Shown: one piece after another, positions 18,837-28,045 of the stretch | How positions within the stretch are numbered: the first letter of the stretch is position 1 | How the letters are laid out: each line of letters opens with the position of its first letter | From: Thiobacillus denitrificans | GTDB lineage: Bacteria > Pseudomonadota > Gammaproteobacteria > Burkholderiales > Thiobacillaceae | Assembly (NCBI GenBank): GCA_002343685.1 | Contig: DDRS01000034.1 | Location: forward strand, 115,223-179,222 | Length of the DNA: 64,000 nucleotides | Direction of reading: 5' to 3' | The notes under the pieces: model-generated | Seen by the model: only the letters and a program-made list of their open reading frames with translations | The model's database searches: none | What the model was told of the DNA's origin: nothing | Program-made: the position numbers and the translations under genes

Positions 18837-19871
18837 TTACTTGACGACCAGCTCCACGCGGCGGTTCTTGGCACGGCCTTCGCGCGTCGCGTTGCTGGCG
18901 ATGGGCTTGGTCTCGCCATAACCCTTGGTGGTCAGCCGATCGGCGGCGATGCCTTTGCTGACGAAATAGTCGTACACCGACTTGGCACGGCGCTCGGACA
19001 GGCCCTGGTTGTACTGCTTGGTACCGGTGCTGTCGGTGTGGCCGACCACGTCCACGCTGATGTCCTTGCGGCGGTTCAGTACCGTCACGGCCTCATCGAG
19101 GATGGTGATGGCATCCGGGCGCAGGCGGGCGGAATCAAACTCGAAATTCACGCCTTCCAGGATCACCACCACATCGCCCGACTTGGCTTGATCGAGTTGC
19201 TGTGCCTGTGGAGTCTTGAGCGCCGGGGCGGCAGGCTCCGGCTGCACAGCAGGGGCGGGCGCGGGTTCCGGCATGGGAGCAGGCGCGGGCTCTGCAACGG
19301 GGGCAGGCGCGGGTTCCGGTTTGGGCATGGGCTGGGCTTTCTGGCCCAAAGCGAAGTTCAGGCCGACGCTGATGATCGCGTCGCCGAAATCATTCGCCCC
19401 AAACGCCTTGGTGGAGTTGCCGTCCATGCGGTAGCGTGCGTCGGCACGCAGGGAAATATTGTCGGTCAGGCGCTTCATGATGCCGAGGCCGATATTGCCC
19501 ATCAGCCCGGTGTCGTGTTTGCCCGGGATGTCGGTATACAAGGCGCCCAAGCCCACCACGCCGTAGGGCGTAAAGTCGGCATCGCGGTTGAAGAGATACA
19601 GCGCGTCGACACCCAGCCCCCACAGGTCGTATTTGCCGCTGCCGGTCTTGTAGTCAAGCGAACTGCCCGTCAGCGACAACTCCATGTTCAGGTGTTCGGT
19701 GATGGGCTTGCCGAGTGCCAGACCGCCGCCCCAGCCGTCGTCGGCCTGGCGGTCGTTATCGGAGAAGGTGTAGTTCACGGTCGGCGCGACGTAGAGACGG
19801 TCGTCCGCTGCGTGCGCCTGCAGGGCCGTGCCGGCAAGGGCGATGAGGACTGACAGGGTCTTGATACGCAT
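18837..19871 (-). CDS. OmpA-family outer-membrane protein
   Basis: 344 aa. Signal peptide (to AHA-AD, about residue 21); an eight-stranded OmpA-like barrel (about 25-180, alternating aromatic strands such as LYVAPTVNYTFSDND); a long Pro/Ala/Glu linker (PEPAPAPV repeats); and a C-terminal OmpA/MotB peptidoglycan-binding domain (VNFEFDSARLRPDA, VVGHTDSTGTKQYNQGLSERRAKSV, TKGYGETKPIASNATREGRAKNRRVELVVK). Tethers the outer membrane to the wall. AAGGAGT precedes the ATG. The terminator 20 nt downstream closes a single-gene transcript. Confidence 0.95.
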   Translation of the reverse strand: MRIKTLSVLIALAGTALQAHAADDRLYVAPTVNYTFSDNDRQADDGWGGGLALGKPITEHLNMELSLTGSSLDYKTGSGKYDLWGLGVDALYLFNRDADFTPYGVVGLGALYTDIPGKHDTGLMGNIGLGIMKRLTDNISLRADARYRMDGNSTKAFGANDFGDAIISVGLNFALGQKAQPMPKPEPAPAPVAEPAPAPMPEPAPAPAVQPEPAAPALKTPQAQQLDQAKSGDVVVILEGVNFEFDSARLRPDAITILDEAVTVLNRRKDISVDVVGHTDSTGTKQYNQGLSERRAKSVYDYFVSKGIAADRLTTKGYGETKPIASNATREGRAKNRRVELVVK

Positions 19872-20145
19872 AGGGTTACTCCTTGAAATCTGTGGGGTTC
19901 AAAATGGGCGAATCTTCACGATAAGCAAGCGCCCTCCCCATCAAAAGAAGAGCGGTGTGGCGCAATGTTACTCCTGCGGGGTTTTGTATGGATAGCCTCG
20001 GCGGCCTTATAAATACGCCATCACACCCTGATTTTCGCAAGCGCCGTCACGGAATGCATCCTGCTTCATGCTCGATTAGCCCGTACGCTTCGTCGCTTTA
20101 TAGCATCAATTCCATACCTGTGTTGTGGCTTTCCCACGCCATGGC

Positions 20146-20328
20146 TCATCTCAGCACCACGCGTTCCACCACAAACAACAAGGCGGCGACGAAGCCGAAA
20201 ACGATTGCGAAGCGCAGCACGCGGCCCATATACCCGAGATATTTCCGATTGCCGGTAAACAGCCAGGCCAACCCGAGCGCAGCCACCGCAATGAGCAGGG
20301 CGACGATCAGCAGTCGGATGACGATCAT
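20146..20328 (-). CDS. Small two-helix inner-membrane protein coupled to lpxC
   Basis: 60 aa. Helix 1 about residues 3-25 (IRLLIVALLIAVAALGLAWLF), a short Lys/Tyr loop (TGNRKYLGYMGR), helix 2 about 38-57. Not recognised as a named family. Its ATG shares the A of the lpxC stop (TGATG), so it is probably translated only when lpxC is. A role tied to lipid A synthesis is possible from position alone. Confidence 0.7.
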   Translation of the reverse strand: MIVIRLLIVALLIAVAALGLAWLFTGNRKYLGYMGRVLRFAIVFGFVAALLFVVERVVLR

Positions 20329-21242
20329 CAGGCCGTGAGCGGATGCAGGCGGAGGAAGGCGGCCGGCACCTCCTCGTCATGCGCAAAGCTGACGAATTCC
20401 CAGGATTCCCGGTGCTGCAGCAACTCGCGCAGCAGCGCATTGTTGAGCGCATGGCCGGATTTGTAGGCCTCGAAGGCACCGATGACCGGGTGTCCCAGCA
20501 GATAGAGATCGCCAATGGCGTCGAGTACCTTGTGTTTGACGAACTCGTCGTCATAACGCAGGCCATCCTGGTTCAGCACGCGGTATTCATCCATGACAAT
20601 GGCGTTGTCGAGCGAGCCGCCCAGCGCCAGGCCGCTGTTGCGCAAGGCCTCGACCTCGTGCATGAAGCCGAAAGTGCGCGCGCGCGCGACTTCCTTCGTG
20701 TAGGCCGTGTCAGCGAAATCGATGCTGACGGTCTTGCCGCTCTTGTCGAACACGGGATGCTTGAAGTCGATCGTGAACTCGACCTTGAAGCCGTTGTGCG
20801 GCACGAAACGCGCCCATTTGTCGCCGTCCTTCACCTCGATCGGCTGCGTGATGCGCACGTATTGCTTCGCCGCATCCTGCTCGACGATGCCGGCGGACTG
20901 CAGCAGGAACACGAACGGCGCCGAGGAGCCGTCCATGATGGGAATCTCCGGACCGGTCAGGTCGACCAGCAGATTGTCGATGCCCAGGCCGGCGAGTGCC
21001 GACATCAGATGCTCGACAGTCGACACCTTGGCCGGGCCGGACTCGAGCATCGAACACAGTCGGGTGTCGGTGACCAGATAGGGATCGGCCCTGAGGTCGA
21101 CCGGCGGGTCGAGATCCATTCGCCTGAACACAATGCCGGTATTGGGCCCGGCAGGGCGCAGGGTCATTTCGACCTTGACACCGGAATGCAGGCCGACGCC
21201 GGTCGCCTTGACGGGCGTTTTAAGAGTACGTTGCTTGATCAT
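20328..21242 (-). CDS. lpxC: UDP-3-O-acyl-N-acetylglucosamine deacetylase LpxC
   Basis: 304 aa, usual length. Zinc enzyme for the committed step of lipid A synthesis. Motifs: STVEHLMSALAGLGIDN (catalytic Glu and zinc His), MDGSSAPFVFLLQSAG, and DAIGDLYLLGHPVIGAFEAYKSGHALNN with the further zinc His/Asp and general His. Follows ftsZ in the dcw cluster, as is usual, after a gap with three hairpins. Confidence 0.98.
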   Translation of the reverse strand: MIKQRTLKTPVKATGVGLHSGVKVEMTLRPAGPNTGIVFRRMDLDPPVDLRADPYLVTDTRLCSMLESGPAKVSTVEHLMSALAGLGIDNLLVDLTGPEIPIMDGSSAPFVFLLQSAGIVEQDAAKQYVRITQPIEVKDGDKWARFVPHNGFKVEFTIDFKHPVFDKSGKTVSIDFADTAYTKEVARARTFGFMHEVEALRNSGLALGGSLDNAIVMDEYRVLNQDGLRYDDEFVKHKVLDAIGDLYLLGHPVIGAFEAYKSGHALNNALLRELLQHRESWEFVSFAHDEEVPAAFLRLHPLTA

Positions 21243-21281
21243 TCCGCCATTTTAACCGGTCGCGCGACGGGCAACCCTACA

Positions 21282-21464
21282 CATGGAACGGGAATAAGAC
21301 CCGGTTCCATGCGGACGAGTTCACCCGGCATGGGATTCCCCACGCAAAGGACTCCGATCCACGATGGGCGGAAGCCCATCGTGGAATCGTACGCGGCAAC
21401 AACCTCGTTCTACCCGCAGGGGGCAGGCCGTGGTTGTAAAGCCGCTAAAGCGGCTACAACCACG
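21282..21464. repeat. Three consecutive hairpins between ftsZ and lpxC
   Basis: Three inverted repeats in under 190 bp: 21282-21311 (CATGGAACGGG / CCCGGTTCCATG, one bulge), 21358-21385 (TCCACGATGGGC-GGAA-GCCCATCGTGGA, perfect) and 21429-21464 (CGTGGTTGT and ACAACCACG closing an AGCCGCT/AGCGGCT inner stem). The last lies 1-2 nt beyond the ftsZ stop. None has a T-run. They look like REP-type palindromes and may attenuate ftsZ readthrough into lpxC or stabilise the ftsZ mRNA end. Confidence 0.7.
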
Positions 21465-21465
21465 C

Positions 21466-22614
21466 TCAGTCCGCCTGGCGACGCAGGAAGGCCGGAATAT
21501 CCAGAGTGTCGATGCCGGAATCGGTCATCGCCTGGATGGTCCGGCTGCGACGGCTGGTCATCACGCTGGGCAGTTCCTCGCTATTGCCGTTCACCATCAT
21601 CGGCGCATCGTCGGTGCCGGTGCGGATGATCTGCATCGGTTTCTGGCTCTGCCGGGCAACCGGGTTGCCCAGGCCGGTGGCGACCATGGTGACGCGCAGC
21701 GCGTCTTCCATGGTGTCGTCGAGCACCTGGCCGACGATGACGGTGGCCTCTTCCGCGGTGAAACCCTTGATGGTGTTCATCACTTCGTGGATTTCCTTCA
21801 TCTTGACGGTCGACGAAGCGGTGATGTTGACCAGTACGCCGCGCGCGCCCGCGAGATTGACGTCTTCCAGCAGCGGGCTGGCGACAGCCTGCTCGGCGGC
21901 GATGCGTGCGCGGTTCTCGCCGCTGGCCTGCGCCGAGCCCATCATGGCCATGCCCATTTCGCTCATCACGGTCCGCACGTCGGCGAAGTCGACGTTCACC
22001 AGGCCGGGGCAGTTGATGACTTCGGCGATGCCGCCGACGGCGCCATGCAGCACGTTGTTGGCGGCCTTGAAGGCGTCGAGCATGGAGACGTCGTCGCCCA
22101 GCACCTGCATCAGCTTCTCGTTGGGGATGATGATCAGCGAATCGACATGGCGGGACAGTGCCTCGATACCGGCATTGGCCGCGCGGACGCGCTTGCCTTC
22201 GAACATGAAGGGCTTGGTGACGACTGCCACCGTGAGGATGCCAAGTTCCTTGGCAACCTCGGCTACCACCGGCGCCGCACCGGTGCCCGTACCGCCACCC
22301 ATGCCGGCGGTGATGAACAGCATGTCCGCCCCGTCGATCAGTTCGGCAATGCGCTCGCGGTCTTCCAGCGCGGCTTCGCGGCCGACATCCGGATTGGCGC
22401 CGGCGCCCAGGCCCTTGGTCACACCGTTGCCCAGTTGCAGCTGCAGCTTGGCCTGGTTGCGCTTCAGGGCCTGCGCGTCGGTATTGATGGCGATGAATTC
22501 CACGCCATTCAATCCGGAGCTGATCATGTGATCGACCGCATTGCCACCACAACCACCCACGCCGATGACCTTGATCACTGCGTCCTGGGTGTCTACATCC
22601 ATCAGTTCAAACAT
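21466..22614 (-). CDS. ftsZ: Cell division GTPase FtsZ
   Basis: 382 aa. Tubulin-like GTPase that forms the Z ring. Visible motifs: KVIGVGGCGGNAVDHM, the tubulin signature GGGTGTGAAP, the T7 loop (NVDFADVRTVM), and the C-terminal peptide DIPAFLRRQ that binds FtsA/ZipA. ATG 22614 was chosen because AGGAGGAAG precedes it; the frame is open to 22692 but lacks homology there. About 122 nt separate it from ftsA, room for its own promoter. Confidence 0.98.
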   Translation of the reverse strand: MFELMDVDTQDAVIKVIGVGGCGGNAVDHMISSGLNGVEFIAINTDAQALKRNQAKLQLQLGNGVTKGLGAGANPDVGREAALEDRERIAELIDGADMLFITAGMGGGTGTGAAPVVAEVAKELGILTVAVVTKPFMFEGKRVRAANAGIEALSRHVDSLIIIPNEKLMQVLGDDVSMLDAFKAANNVLHGAVGGIAEVINCPGLVNVDFADVRTVMSEMGMAMMGSAQASGENRARIAAEQAVASPLLEDVNLAGARGVLVNITASSTVKMKEIHEVMNTIKGFTAEEATVIVGQVLDDTMEDALRVTMVATGLGNPVARQSQKPMQIIRTGTDDAPMMVNGNSEELPSVMTSRRSRTIQAMTDSGIDTLDIPAFLRRQAD

Positions 22615-22736
22615 ATTGCTTCCTCCTTTTTGCCCAATCAAAAACCACACTCGAAAACCCTTTGGCGTGTTTGCCTCGATGTACCGATACACCCGACACC
22701 ACCGCCAAATACCGTTTCAACGTCGTTCGCACGGCG

Positions 22737-23972
22737 TCAAAAATTCCCCTTGAACCAGCTCTTCATGCGTTCAAAAATGTCCTTGAAGTTGCCGCTGGAC
22801 AACTTCGGCGCATCGCGCCCGCGCGCTTCCAGGCCCGCCATCAACAGGCCCATGCAAGTGGCATAGCGCGGATTGCGCATGACGTCCGACAGAGCGCCTT
22901 CATAACGCGGCCAGCCCATCCGCACCGGCATGTGGAAGACCTCTTCGCCGAGCTCGACCATGCCCTGCATCGCCGCCGAGCCGCCGGTAATGACGATGCC
23001 GGACGACAGCAGTTCTTCGAATCCGCTGCGGCGCAATTCAGCCTGCACCAGCGAATACAACTCTTCCATGCGCGGCTCGATGAATTCGGCCAGCGTCTGG
23101 CGCGACAGCGTACGCGGCGGACGGTCGCCGATGCCGGGCACCTCGATCATGTCGCGCGCGTCGGCCAGTTGGCGCAAGGCGCAGCCGTATTGCACCTTGA
23201 TGTCCTCGGCCTCTTTCGGCGGGGTGCGCAGCGCCACCGCGATGTCGTTGTTGACCTGGTCGCCCGCCACCGGAATCACCGCGGTATGGCGGATGGCACC
23301 GTTGGTGAACACCGCGATGTCGGTGGTGCCGCCGCCGATATCCACGAGACACACGCCGAGTTCCTTCTCGTCCTCGGTCAGCACCGCCATCGCCGAAGCC
23401 AGCGGCTGCAGCACCAGGTCGGCCACTTCGATCCCGCAGCGGCGTACGCATTTGATGATGTTCTGCGCTGCCGACACCGCGCCGGTGACGATGTGCACCT
23501 TCACTTCCAGGCGCACCGCGCTCATGCCGAGCGGGTCGCGTACGTCTTCCTGGCCGTCGACGATGAATTCCTGCGGGATGGTGTGCAGGATCTGCTGGTC
23601 GGTCGGGATGTTCACCGCACGCGCGGTTTCCACCACGCGGTCGACGTCCATCTGGCTGATTTCCTTGTCCTTGATGGCGAACATGCCGTGCGAGTTGAAG
23701 CTCTTGATGTGGCTGCCGGCGATGCCGGTGTACACCTCGCGGATCTTGCAGTCGGCCATCAGCTCGGCTTCTTCCAGCGCGCGCTGGATGGCGTTGACGG
23801 TGGCTTCGATGTTGACCACCACGCCACGGCGCAGGCCGCGCGATGGATGCGTGCCCATGCCGATGACCTCGAGCATGCCCTCGTCGTTGATCTCGGCAAC
23901 GATGCAGACGATCTTGGACGTGCCGATGTCGAGACCGACGACGAGGTTTTTGGGATCTCTTGGCTTACTCAT
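22737..23972 (-). CDS. ftsA: Cell division actin-like protein FtsA
   Basis: 411 aa. Actin-fold ATPase that anchors FtsZ to the membrane. Motifs: VVGLDIGTSKIVCIVAE (phosphate 1), CLVDIGGGTTDIAVF (phosphate 2), GIVITGGSAAMQGM (adenosine), and the C-terminal amphipathic membrane helix (IFERMKSWFKGNF). ATG 23972 is 12 nt after the ftsQ stop; a GTG at 23984, directly after the stop, would add four residues (MHRN) and cannot be excluded. No strong ribosome binding site, so coupling to ftsQ is likely. Confidence 0.97.
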   Translation of the reverse strand: MSKPRDPKNLVVGLDIGTSKIVCIVAEINDEGMLEVIGMGTHPSRGLRRGVVVNIEATVNAIQRALEEAELMADCKIREVYTGIAGSHIKSFNSHGMFAIKDKEISQMDVDRVVETARAVNIPTDQQILHTIPQEFIVDGQEDVRDPLGMSAVRLEVKVHIVTGAVSAAQNIIKCVRRCGIEVADLVLQPLASAMAVLTEDEKELGVCLVDIGGGTTDIAVFTNGAIRHTAVIPVAGDQVNNDIAVALRTPPKEAEDIKVQYGCALRQLADARDMIEVPGIGDRPPRTLSRQTLAEFIEPRMEELYSLVQAELRRSGFEELLSSGIVITGGSAAMQGMVELGEEVFHMPVRMGWPRYEGALSDVMRNPRYATCMGLLMAGLEARGRDAPKLSSGNFKDIFERMKSWFKGNF

Positions 23973-23984
23973 GTTGCGGTGCAC

Positions 23985-24749
23985 TCATGTTTCACTCGAT
24001 TTAAAAGGGGTCACGCCGTTCGGCATGCGCACGGCGAAGCCGTCGGTGTAGCGCAGGTCAACCATCAGCGGGGTGGGAGGGGTGGCCGCAACCTGCCCGT
24101 CCTTTGCCGGCTGCGGGCCGAACAGGCGCGGATACAGGGCGACGAAACGCGCCAGCCGCTTGTCGGTCTGCATCCGGCCAAGCGCCAGTTGCATGCCGTT
24201 GTCGAGACGCACACGCCAGGCGCGGCGCGGTGACAAACGCAGTTCGTCTATCGTCATGCCCAGGGGAGCCAGTGCCGCCTGATAGCGGCGGTAAGTCGCG
24301 ACCACTTCGGTGCTGCTGCCGTCGGGGCCGACGAGACGCGGCAGCTTGGTGGACACGGCGGCGCCAAACACTTCGCCGGTCTCGCTCACGAGGGCGTCGT
24401 CGTTCCAGCGGGCAAACGGCACATGCTCGGTGAGCGAGACCACCAGGGTGTCGGGCCAGCGGCGCTCCACGCGCGCTTCGCGCACCCAAGGCAGCTTTTC
24501 CAGGCTGTTGCGTACATGCTCGAGATCCACCGTGAAGAAGGTCCCGCGTACCTGACGCTCGGCCACTAGGCGGATCTGTTCCTCGGTGACGTGCGCGACC
24601 GGCGTTTTCACCTCGATGGTGTGCAGGGCAAACCACGGCTGCGCCGCCACCCAGCTGGCGGCGCCGTAGGCCAGCAGGCCGAGCGCGCCCCATGTCAGCA
24701 CACGGGCAACCTGCGACAGCGGATGGGCGGTGAGTTCCGGAGACGTCAC
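23985..24749 (-). CDS. ftsQ: Cell division protein FtsQ
   Basis: 254 aa. One membrane helix (about 20-40), a POTRA domain starting LHTIEVKTPVAHVTEEQIRLV, and the FtsQ/DivIB domain (PWVREARVERRWPDTLVVSLTEHVPFARW). Scaffold of the divisome with FtsL and FtsB. I chose GTG 24749, whose codon overlaps the ddl stop (GTGA) and has GGAG 8 nt upstream; an ATG at 24776 would add nine residues without a ribosome binding site. Confidence 0.95.
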   Translation of the reverse strand: MTSPELTAHPLSQVARVLTWGALGLLAYGAASWVAAQPWFALHTIEVKTPVAHVTEEQIRLVAERQVRGTFFTVDLEHVRNSLEKLPWVREARVERRWPDTLVVSLTEHVPFARWNDDALVSETGEVFGAAVSTKLPRLVGPDGSSTEVVATYRRYQAALAPLGMTIDELRLSPRRAWRVRLDNGMQLALGRMQTDKRLARFVALYPRLFGPQPAKDGQVAATPPTPLMVDLRYTDGFAVRMPNGVTPFKSSET

Positions 24750-25675
24750 AGCGTCTGCTCCAGTATCTTCATGCACAGGGCGTCGAAATCCAGGCCGGCG
24801 ACGCGCGCGGCCATCGGCACCAGGCTGTGGTCGGTCATGCCGGGCGAGGTATTCACCTCCAGCAGGTAGGGGTTGCCGAGGCTGTCCAGCATGACGTCGA
24901 CCCGCCCCCAGCCGCGCCCGCCGACCAGGCGGAAAGCGTCGAGCGCCAATTTCCGCAACGCCATTTCCTGCATCTCCGGGAGCCCCGCCGGGCAGTGATA
25001 TTGGGTATCGTTGCGCAGGTATTTGGCTTCGAAGTCGTAGAAGGCCTTGTCTTTCGCGGGCTCCAGGCGGATCAGCGGCAGGGCGGCCTCGCCGAGGATG
25101 CCGACGGTGAATTCGGCGCCGTCGATGAACTTCTCGGCCAGCACCAAGGTATCGTGTTCGGCGGCGGTCTCATAAGCCGCCTTCAGCGTACCCGGTTCGG
25201 TCACCTTGCTCATGCCGATGCTCGACCCCTCACGGGCGGGCTTCACGAAAATGGGCAGGCCCAGCTTCTTTTCCGCTGCGACAAAATCGCTGGCCGCGGT
25301 GAGGATGTCCCAGTCGGCCGTCGGCAGCCCGGCGGCGCGCCACAACAGCTTGGTACGCCACTTGTCCATGCCGATGGCCGACGCCATCACGCCGCTGCCG
25401 GTATAGGGAATGCCCAGCAGCTCGAGTGCGCCCTGCATGCACCCGTCCTCGCCGTAGCGCCCGTGCAGCGCGATGAAGACCCGGTCGAACTCACCTGTGA
25501 TGAGATCTCCGAGATTGCGGTTCGCCGGATCGAATGCGTGCGCATCGACCCCCTGTCGGGTCAGCGCAGCCAGCACCGCTGCGCCGCTATTGAGCGACAC
25601 CGGCCGTTCCGCCGACGTGCCGCCCAGCATCACGGCGACTTTTCCGAATGCCTTCGCCGATTCGATCGTGCTCAC
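24746..25675 (-). CDS. ddl: D-alanine--D-alanine ligase (DdlB type)
   Basis: 309 aa. ATP-grasp enzyme making D-Ala-D-Ala. Motifs: VAVMLGGTSAERPVSLNSG, LHGRYGEDGCMQGALELLGIPYTGSG, KPAREGSSIGMSKV, and EVNTSPGMTDHSLVP. The GTG start at 25675 overlaps the murB stop (GTGA). Much longer open frames exist upstream but cover murB antiparallel reading frames and carry no homology. Confidence 0.97.
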   Translation of the reverse strand: MSTIESAKAFGKVAVMLGGTSAERPVSLNSGAAVLAALTRQGVDAHAFDPANRNLGDLITGEFDRVFIALHGRYGEDGCMQGALELLGIPYTGSGVMASAIGMDKWRTKLLWRAAGLPTADWDILTAASDFVAAEKKLGLPIFVKPAREGSSIGMSKVTEPGTLKAAYETAAEHDTLVLAEKFIDGAEFTVGILGEAALPLIRLEPAKDKAFYDFEAKYLRNDTQYHCPAGLPEMQEMALRKLALDAFRLVGGRGWGRVDVMLDSLGNPYLLEVNTSPGMTDHSLVPMAARVAGLDFDALCMKILEQTL

Positions 25676-26646
25676 AGACGTTCTCCAATAATTCTCACTT
25701 CGCGGATCAACCGCACATTGGTGCGCGTCTCCACGGTCTCTTCCACATGCTCGATCAGTCGCTCGATGTCGGCTGCCGTGGCGTTGCCTGTATTGACGAT
25801 GAAGTTGGCATGCTTGGTCGACACCTGCGCGCCACCGATCCTGAAACCCTTGAGGCCACAGGTCTCGACCAGACGGGCCGCATAGTCGCCAGGGGGATTG
25901 CGGAACACCGAACCGGCGTTGGGCAGACTCAACGGCTGCGAGGCAATGCGTTGTTTCAGCAAGTCCTTGATGGTTTCGCGCGAAGCCGCGCCATCGCCAC
26001 GCGCCAGGCGGAACCAGCCGCCGATGAACCATTCCTGATGCGGAAGCTTCAGCGCGACATGGCGGTAGCCGGTCACATATTCATCCGGCAACCGTTCGTT
26101 CAACTGGCCATCACGATCCAGGGTTTGTACCTGCACCAGCTTGTCCCAGGTTTCGCTGCCGTAGCAGCCGGCGTTCATGGCGATCGCACCGCCGACGGTG
26201 CCAGGAATGCCGGCCCAGAACTCGCCGCCGACGAGATCGTGGTTGGCGGCAAAACGTGCCAGCTTGGGCGAGGCGACGCCTGCCTGGGCGTACACCAAGG
26301 CGGTGTCGACATCCGCCGGCGCCGGCGGCAAGCCATGCGTACGGCTTTCGATAGCCAGCTTTCTCAGCACGCCGTGCAGCAAGATCACCACGCCGGCGAC
26401 CCCGCCGTCACGCACCAGCAGATTGCTGCCCAAACCCACCATGTGAACGCTTTCGTGCGCCGGGACCGAACGGATCAGCCAGGTCAGGTCCTCGAGATCG
26501 GCCGGAATGTAGACGCGTTGCGCGGCACCGCCGGCGCGCCACGACACATGCTTCTTCATCGGTTCGTTGTAGAGGAAGTGCCCGCGCAGGACGGGTGCGC
26601 CCCCGCCCGCCATGTCGACTTCGCTCATGCGATAGTCATGCCGCAT
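25672..26646 (-). CDS. murB: UDP-N-acetylenolpyruvoylglucosamine reductase MurB
   Basis: 324 aa, type I MurB, FAD-dependent reduction to UDP-MurNAc. Motifs: GGAAQRVYIPADLEDL, VGLGSNLLVRDGGVAGVV, GIPGTVGGAIAMNAGCYG, and PNAGSVFRNPPGDYAARL with the catalytic Ser. ATG 26646 is inside the end of murC (11-nt overlap) and is preceded by GGAGG at 7-nt spacing; ATG 26628 lacks a binding site. The N-terminal extension (RHDYRMSEVDMAGGG) is short and unstructured-looking. Confidence 0.96.
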   Translation of the reverse strand: MRHDYRMSEVDMAGGGAPVLRGHFLYNEPMKKHVSWRAGGAAQRVYIPADLEDLTWLIRSVPAHESVHMVGLGSNLLVRDGGVAGVVILLHGVLRKLAIESRTHGLPPAPADVDTALVYAQAGVASPKLARFAANHDLVGGEFWAGIPGTVGGAIAMNAGCYGSETWDKLVQVQTLDRDGQLNERLPDEYVTGYRHVALKLPHQEWFIGGWFRLARGDGAASRETIKDLLKQRIASQPLSLPNAGSVFRNPPGDYAARLVETCGLKGFRIGGAQVSTKHANFIVNTGNATAADIERLIEHVEETVETRTNVRLIREVRIIGERL

Positions 26647-28045
26647 GGGTTGTCCTCCCGGCGGATTCCGAACCCAATGTAGGCGCCACCTGGCCGATAC
26701 TGCCGGCGCCCATCACCAGCACCACGTCGCCCGCCTGCGCGAGATCGCGCACCGTGGCGGACACATCGGCCACGTTTTCCACGAACACCGGCTCGACCTT
26801 GCCCGCCACGCGGACCGCGCGCGCCAGCGCACGGCCATCGGCCGCCACGATGGGGGCCTCGCCTGCCGGGTACACCTCGGTCAACACCAGCACGTCGGTT
26901 TCCGACAGCACTTTCACGAAATCCTCGAAGCAGTCGCGGGTGCGCGTGAAACGGTGCGGCTGGAACACCAGCACCAGACGCCGGCCTGGAAAGGCACCGC
27001 GCGCTGCGGCGAGCGTGGCGGCCATCTCCACCGGGTGATGGCCGTAGTCGTCGACCAGGCAATACTTCCCGCCATCCTTCGCGGACAACTCGCCGTAACG
27101 CTGGAAGCGGCGTCCCACGCCATGGAACTCGGCAAGCGCCTTGACGATGGCGGCATCGTCGGCACCGACTTCGCTCGCCACGGCAATCGCCGCCAGCGCA
27201 TTCAGCACGTTGTGCATGCCCGGGTGATTCAGCATCACGTCGAGATCGGCCATGCCTTCGCGCTTGACCGTGAAACGCATCTGGCCGCGTTCGAAGCGCG
27301 GATTGACCGCACGCACCTGCGCCGCCTCGTCGAAGCCGTAGGTGGTGATTGGCTTGGTGATGCGCGGCAGGATCTCGCGCACGTGCGGATCGTCGATGCA
27401 CAGCACCGCCATACCGTAGAAGGGAAGCCGCTGGCAGAAATCGACGAAGGCGGTTTTCAGGCGCTCGAAATCATGGCCATAGGTATCCATGTGATCGGCG
27501 TCGATGTTGGTGACGATCGCGATCACCGGCGTGAGATAGAGAAAGGACGCGTCGGACTCGTCGGCCTCGGCCACCAGGAAATCGCCCTTGCCGAGCCGCG
27601 CGTTGGTGCCGGCCGCGGTGAGCTTGCCGCCGATCACGTAGGTCGGGTCCATGCCCGCCTCGCCGAGGATGCTGGCGACCAGGCTGGTGGTGGTGGTCTT
27701 GCCGTGGGTGCCGGCGATCGCAATGCCGCGCTGCAGCCGCATCAATTCAGCCAGCATCAGCGCGCGCGGCACGATGGGAATTTTCTTCTCGCGCGCGGCG
27801 ATGACCTCGGGATTGTCTTCCTGTACTGCGGTCGAAGTGACGACGGCATCGGCGTCGATGATGTTCTCCGCCGCATGGCCGCGATGGATGCGTGCGCCCA
27901 GGCCGGCCAGCCGCTGCGTCACCGCGTTGTCGGCCAGGTCAGAGCCCGACACGCTATAACCCAGGTTCAGCAGCACTTCGGCGATGCCGCTCATGCCGAC
28001 TCCGCCGATGCCCACGAAATGGATGTGTTTGACGGCATGCTTCAT
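26636..28045 (-). CDS. murC: UDP-N-acetylmuramate--L-alanine ligase MurC
   Basis: 469 aa. Mur ligase: N-terminal dinucleotide-like motif HIHFVGIGGVGMSGIAEVLLNLG, P-loop IAGTHGKTTTTSLVAS, the central TNIDADHMDTYG, and C-terminal VDDYGHHPVEMAATL. Adds L-Ala to UDP-MurNAc. ATG 28045 shares a base with the TGA of the upstream micro-ORF (28045-28185) and has GGGAGG 9 nt upstream. The first 38 nt are duplicated, at about 84 percent identity, at the start of that micro-ORF. Confidence 0.97.
   Translation of the reverse strand: MKHAVKHIHFVGIGGVGMSGIAEVLLNLGYSVSGSDLADNAVTQRLAGLGARIHRGHAAENIIDADAVVTSTAVQEDNPEVIAAREKKIPIVPRALMLAELMRLQRGIAIAGTHGKTTTTSLVASILGEAGMDPTYVIGGKLTAAGTNARLGKGDFLVAEADESDASFLYLTPVIAIVTNIDADHMDTYGHDFERLKTAFVDFCQRLPFYGMAVLCIDDPHVREILPRITKPITTYGFDEAAQVRAVNPRFERGQMRFTVKREGMADLDVMLNHPGMHNVLNALAAIAVASEVGADDAAIVKALAEFHGVGRRFQRYGELSAKDGGKYCLVDDYGHHPVEMAATLAAARGAFPGRRLVLVFQPHRFTRTRDCFEDFVKVLSETDVLVLTEVYPAGEAPIVAADGRALARAVRVAGKVEPVFVENVADVSATVRDLAQAGDVVLVMGAGSIGQVAPTLGSESAGRTTHAA

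Noticed and set aside
22680..22691. Short palindrome TGTACCGATACA in the ftsZ leader
   Set aside because: Only a 4-bp half-site with a 4-bp core; expected by chance and not linked to a recognised regulator.
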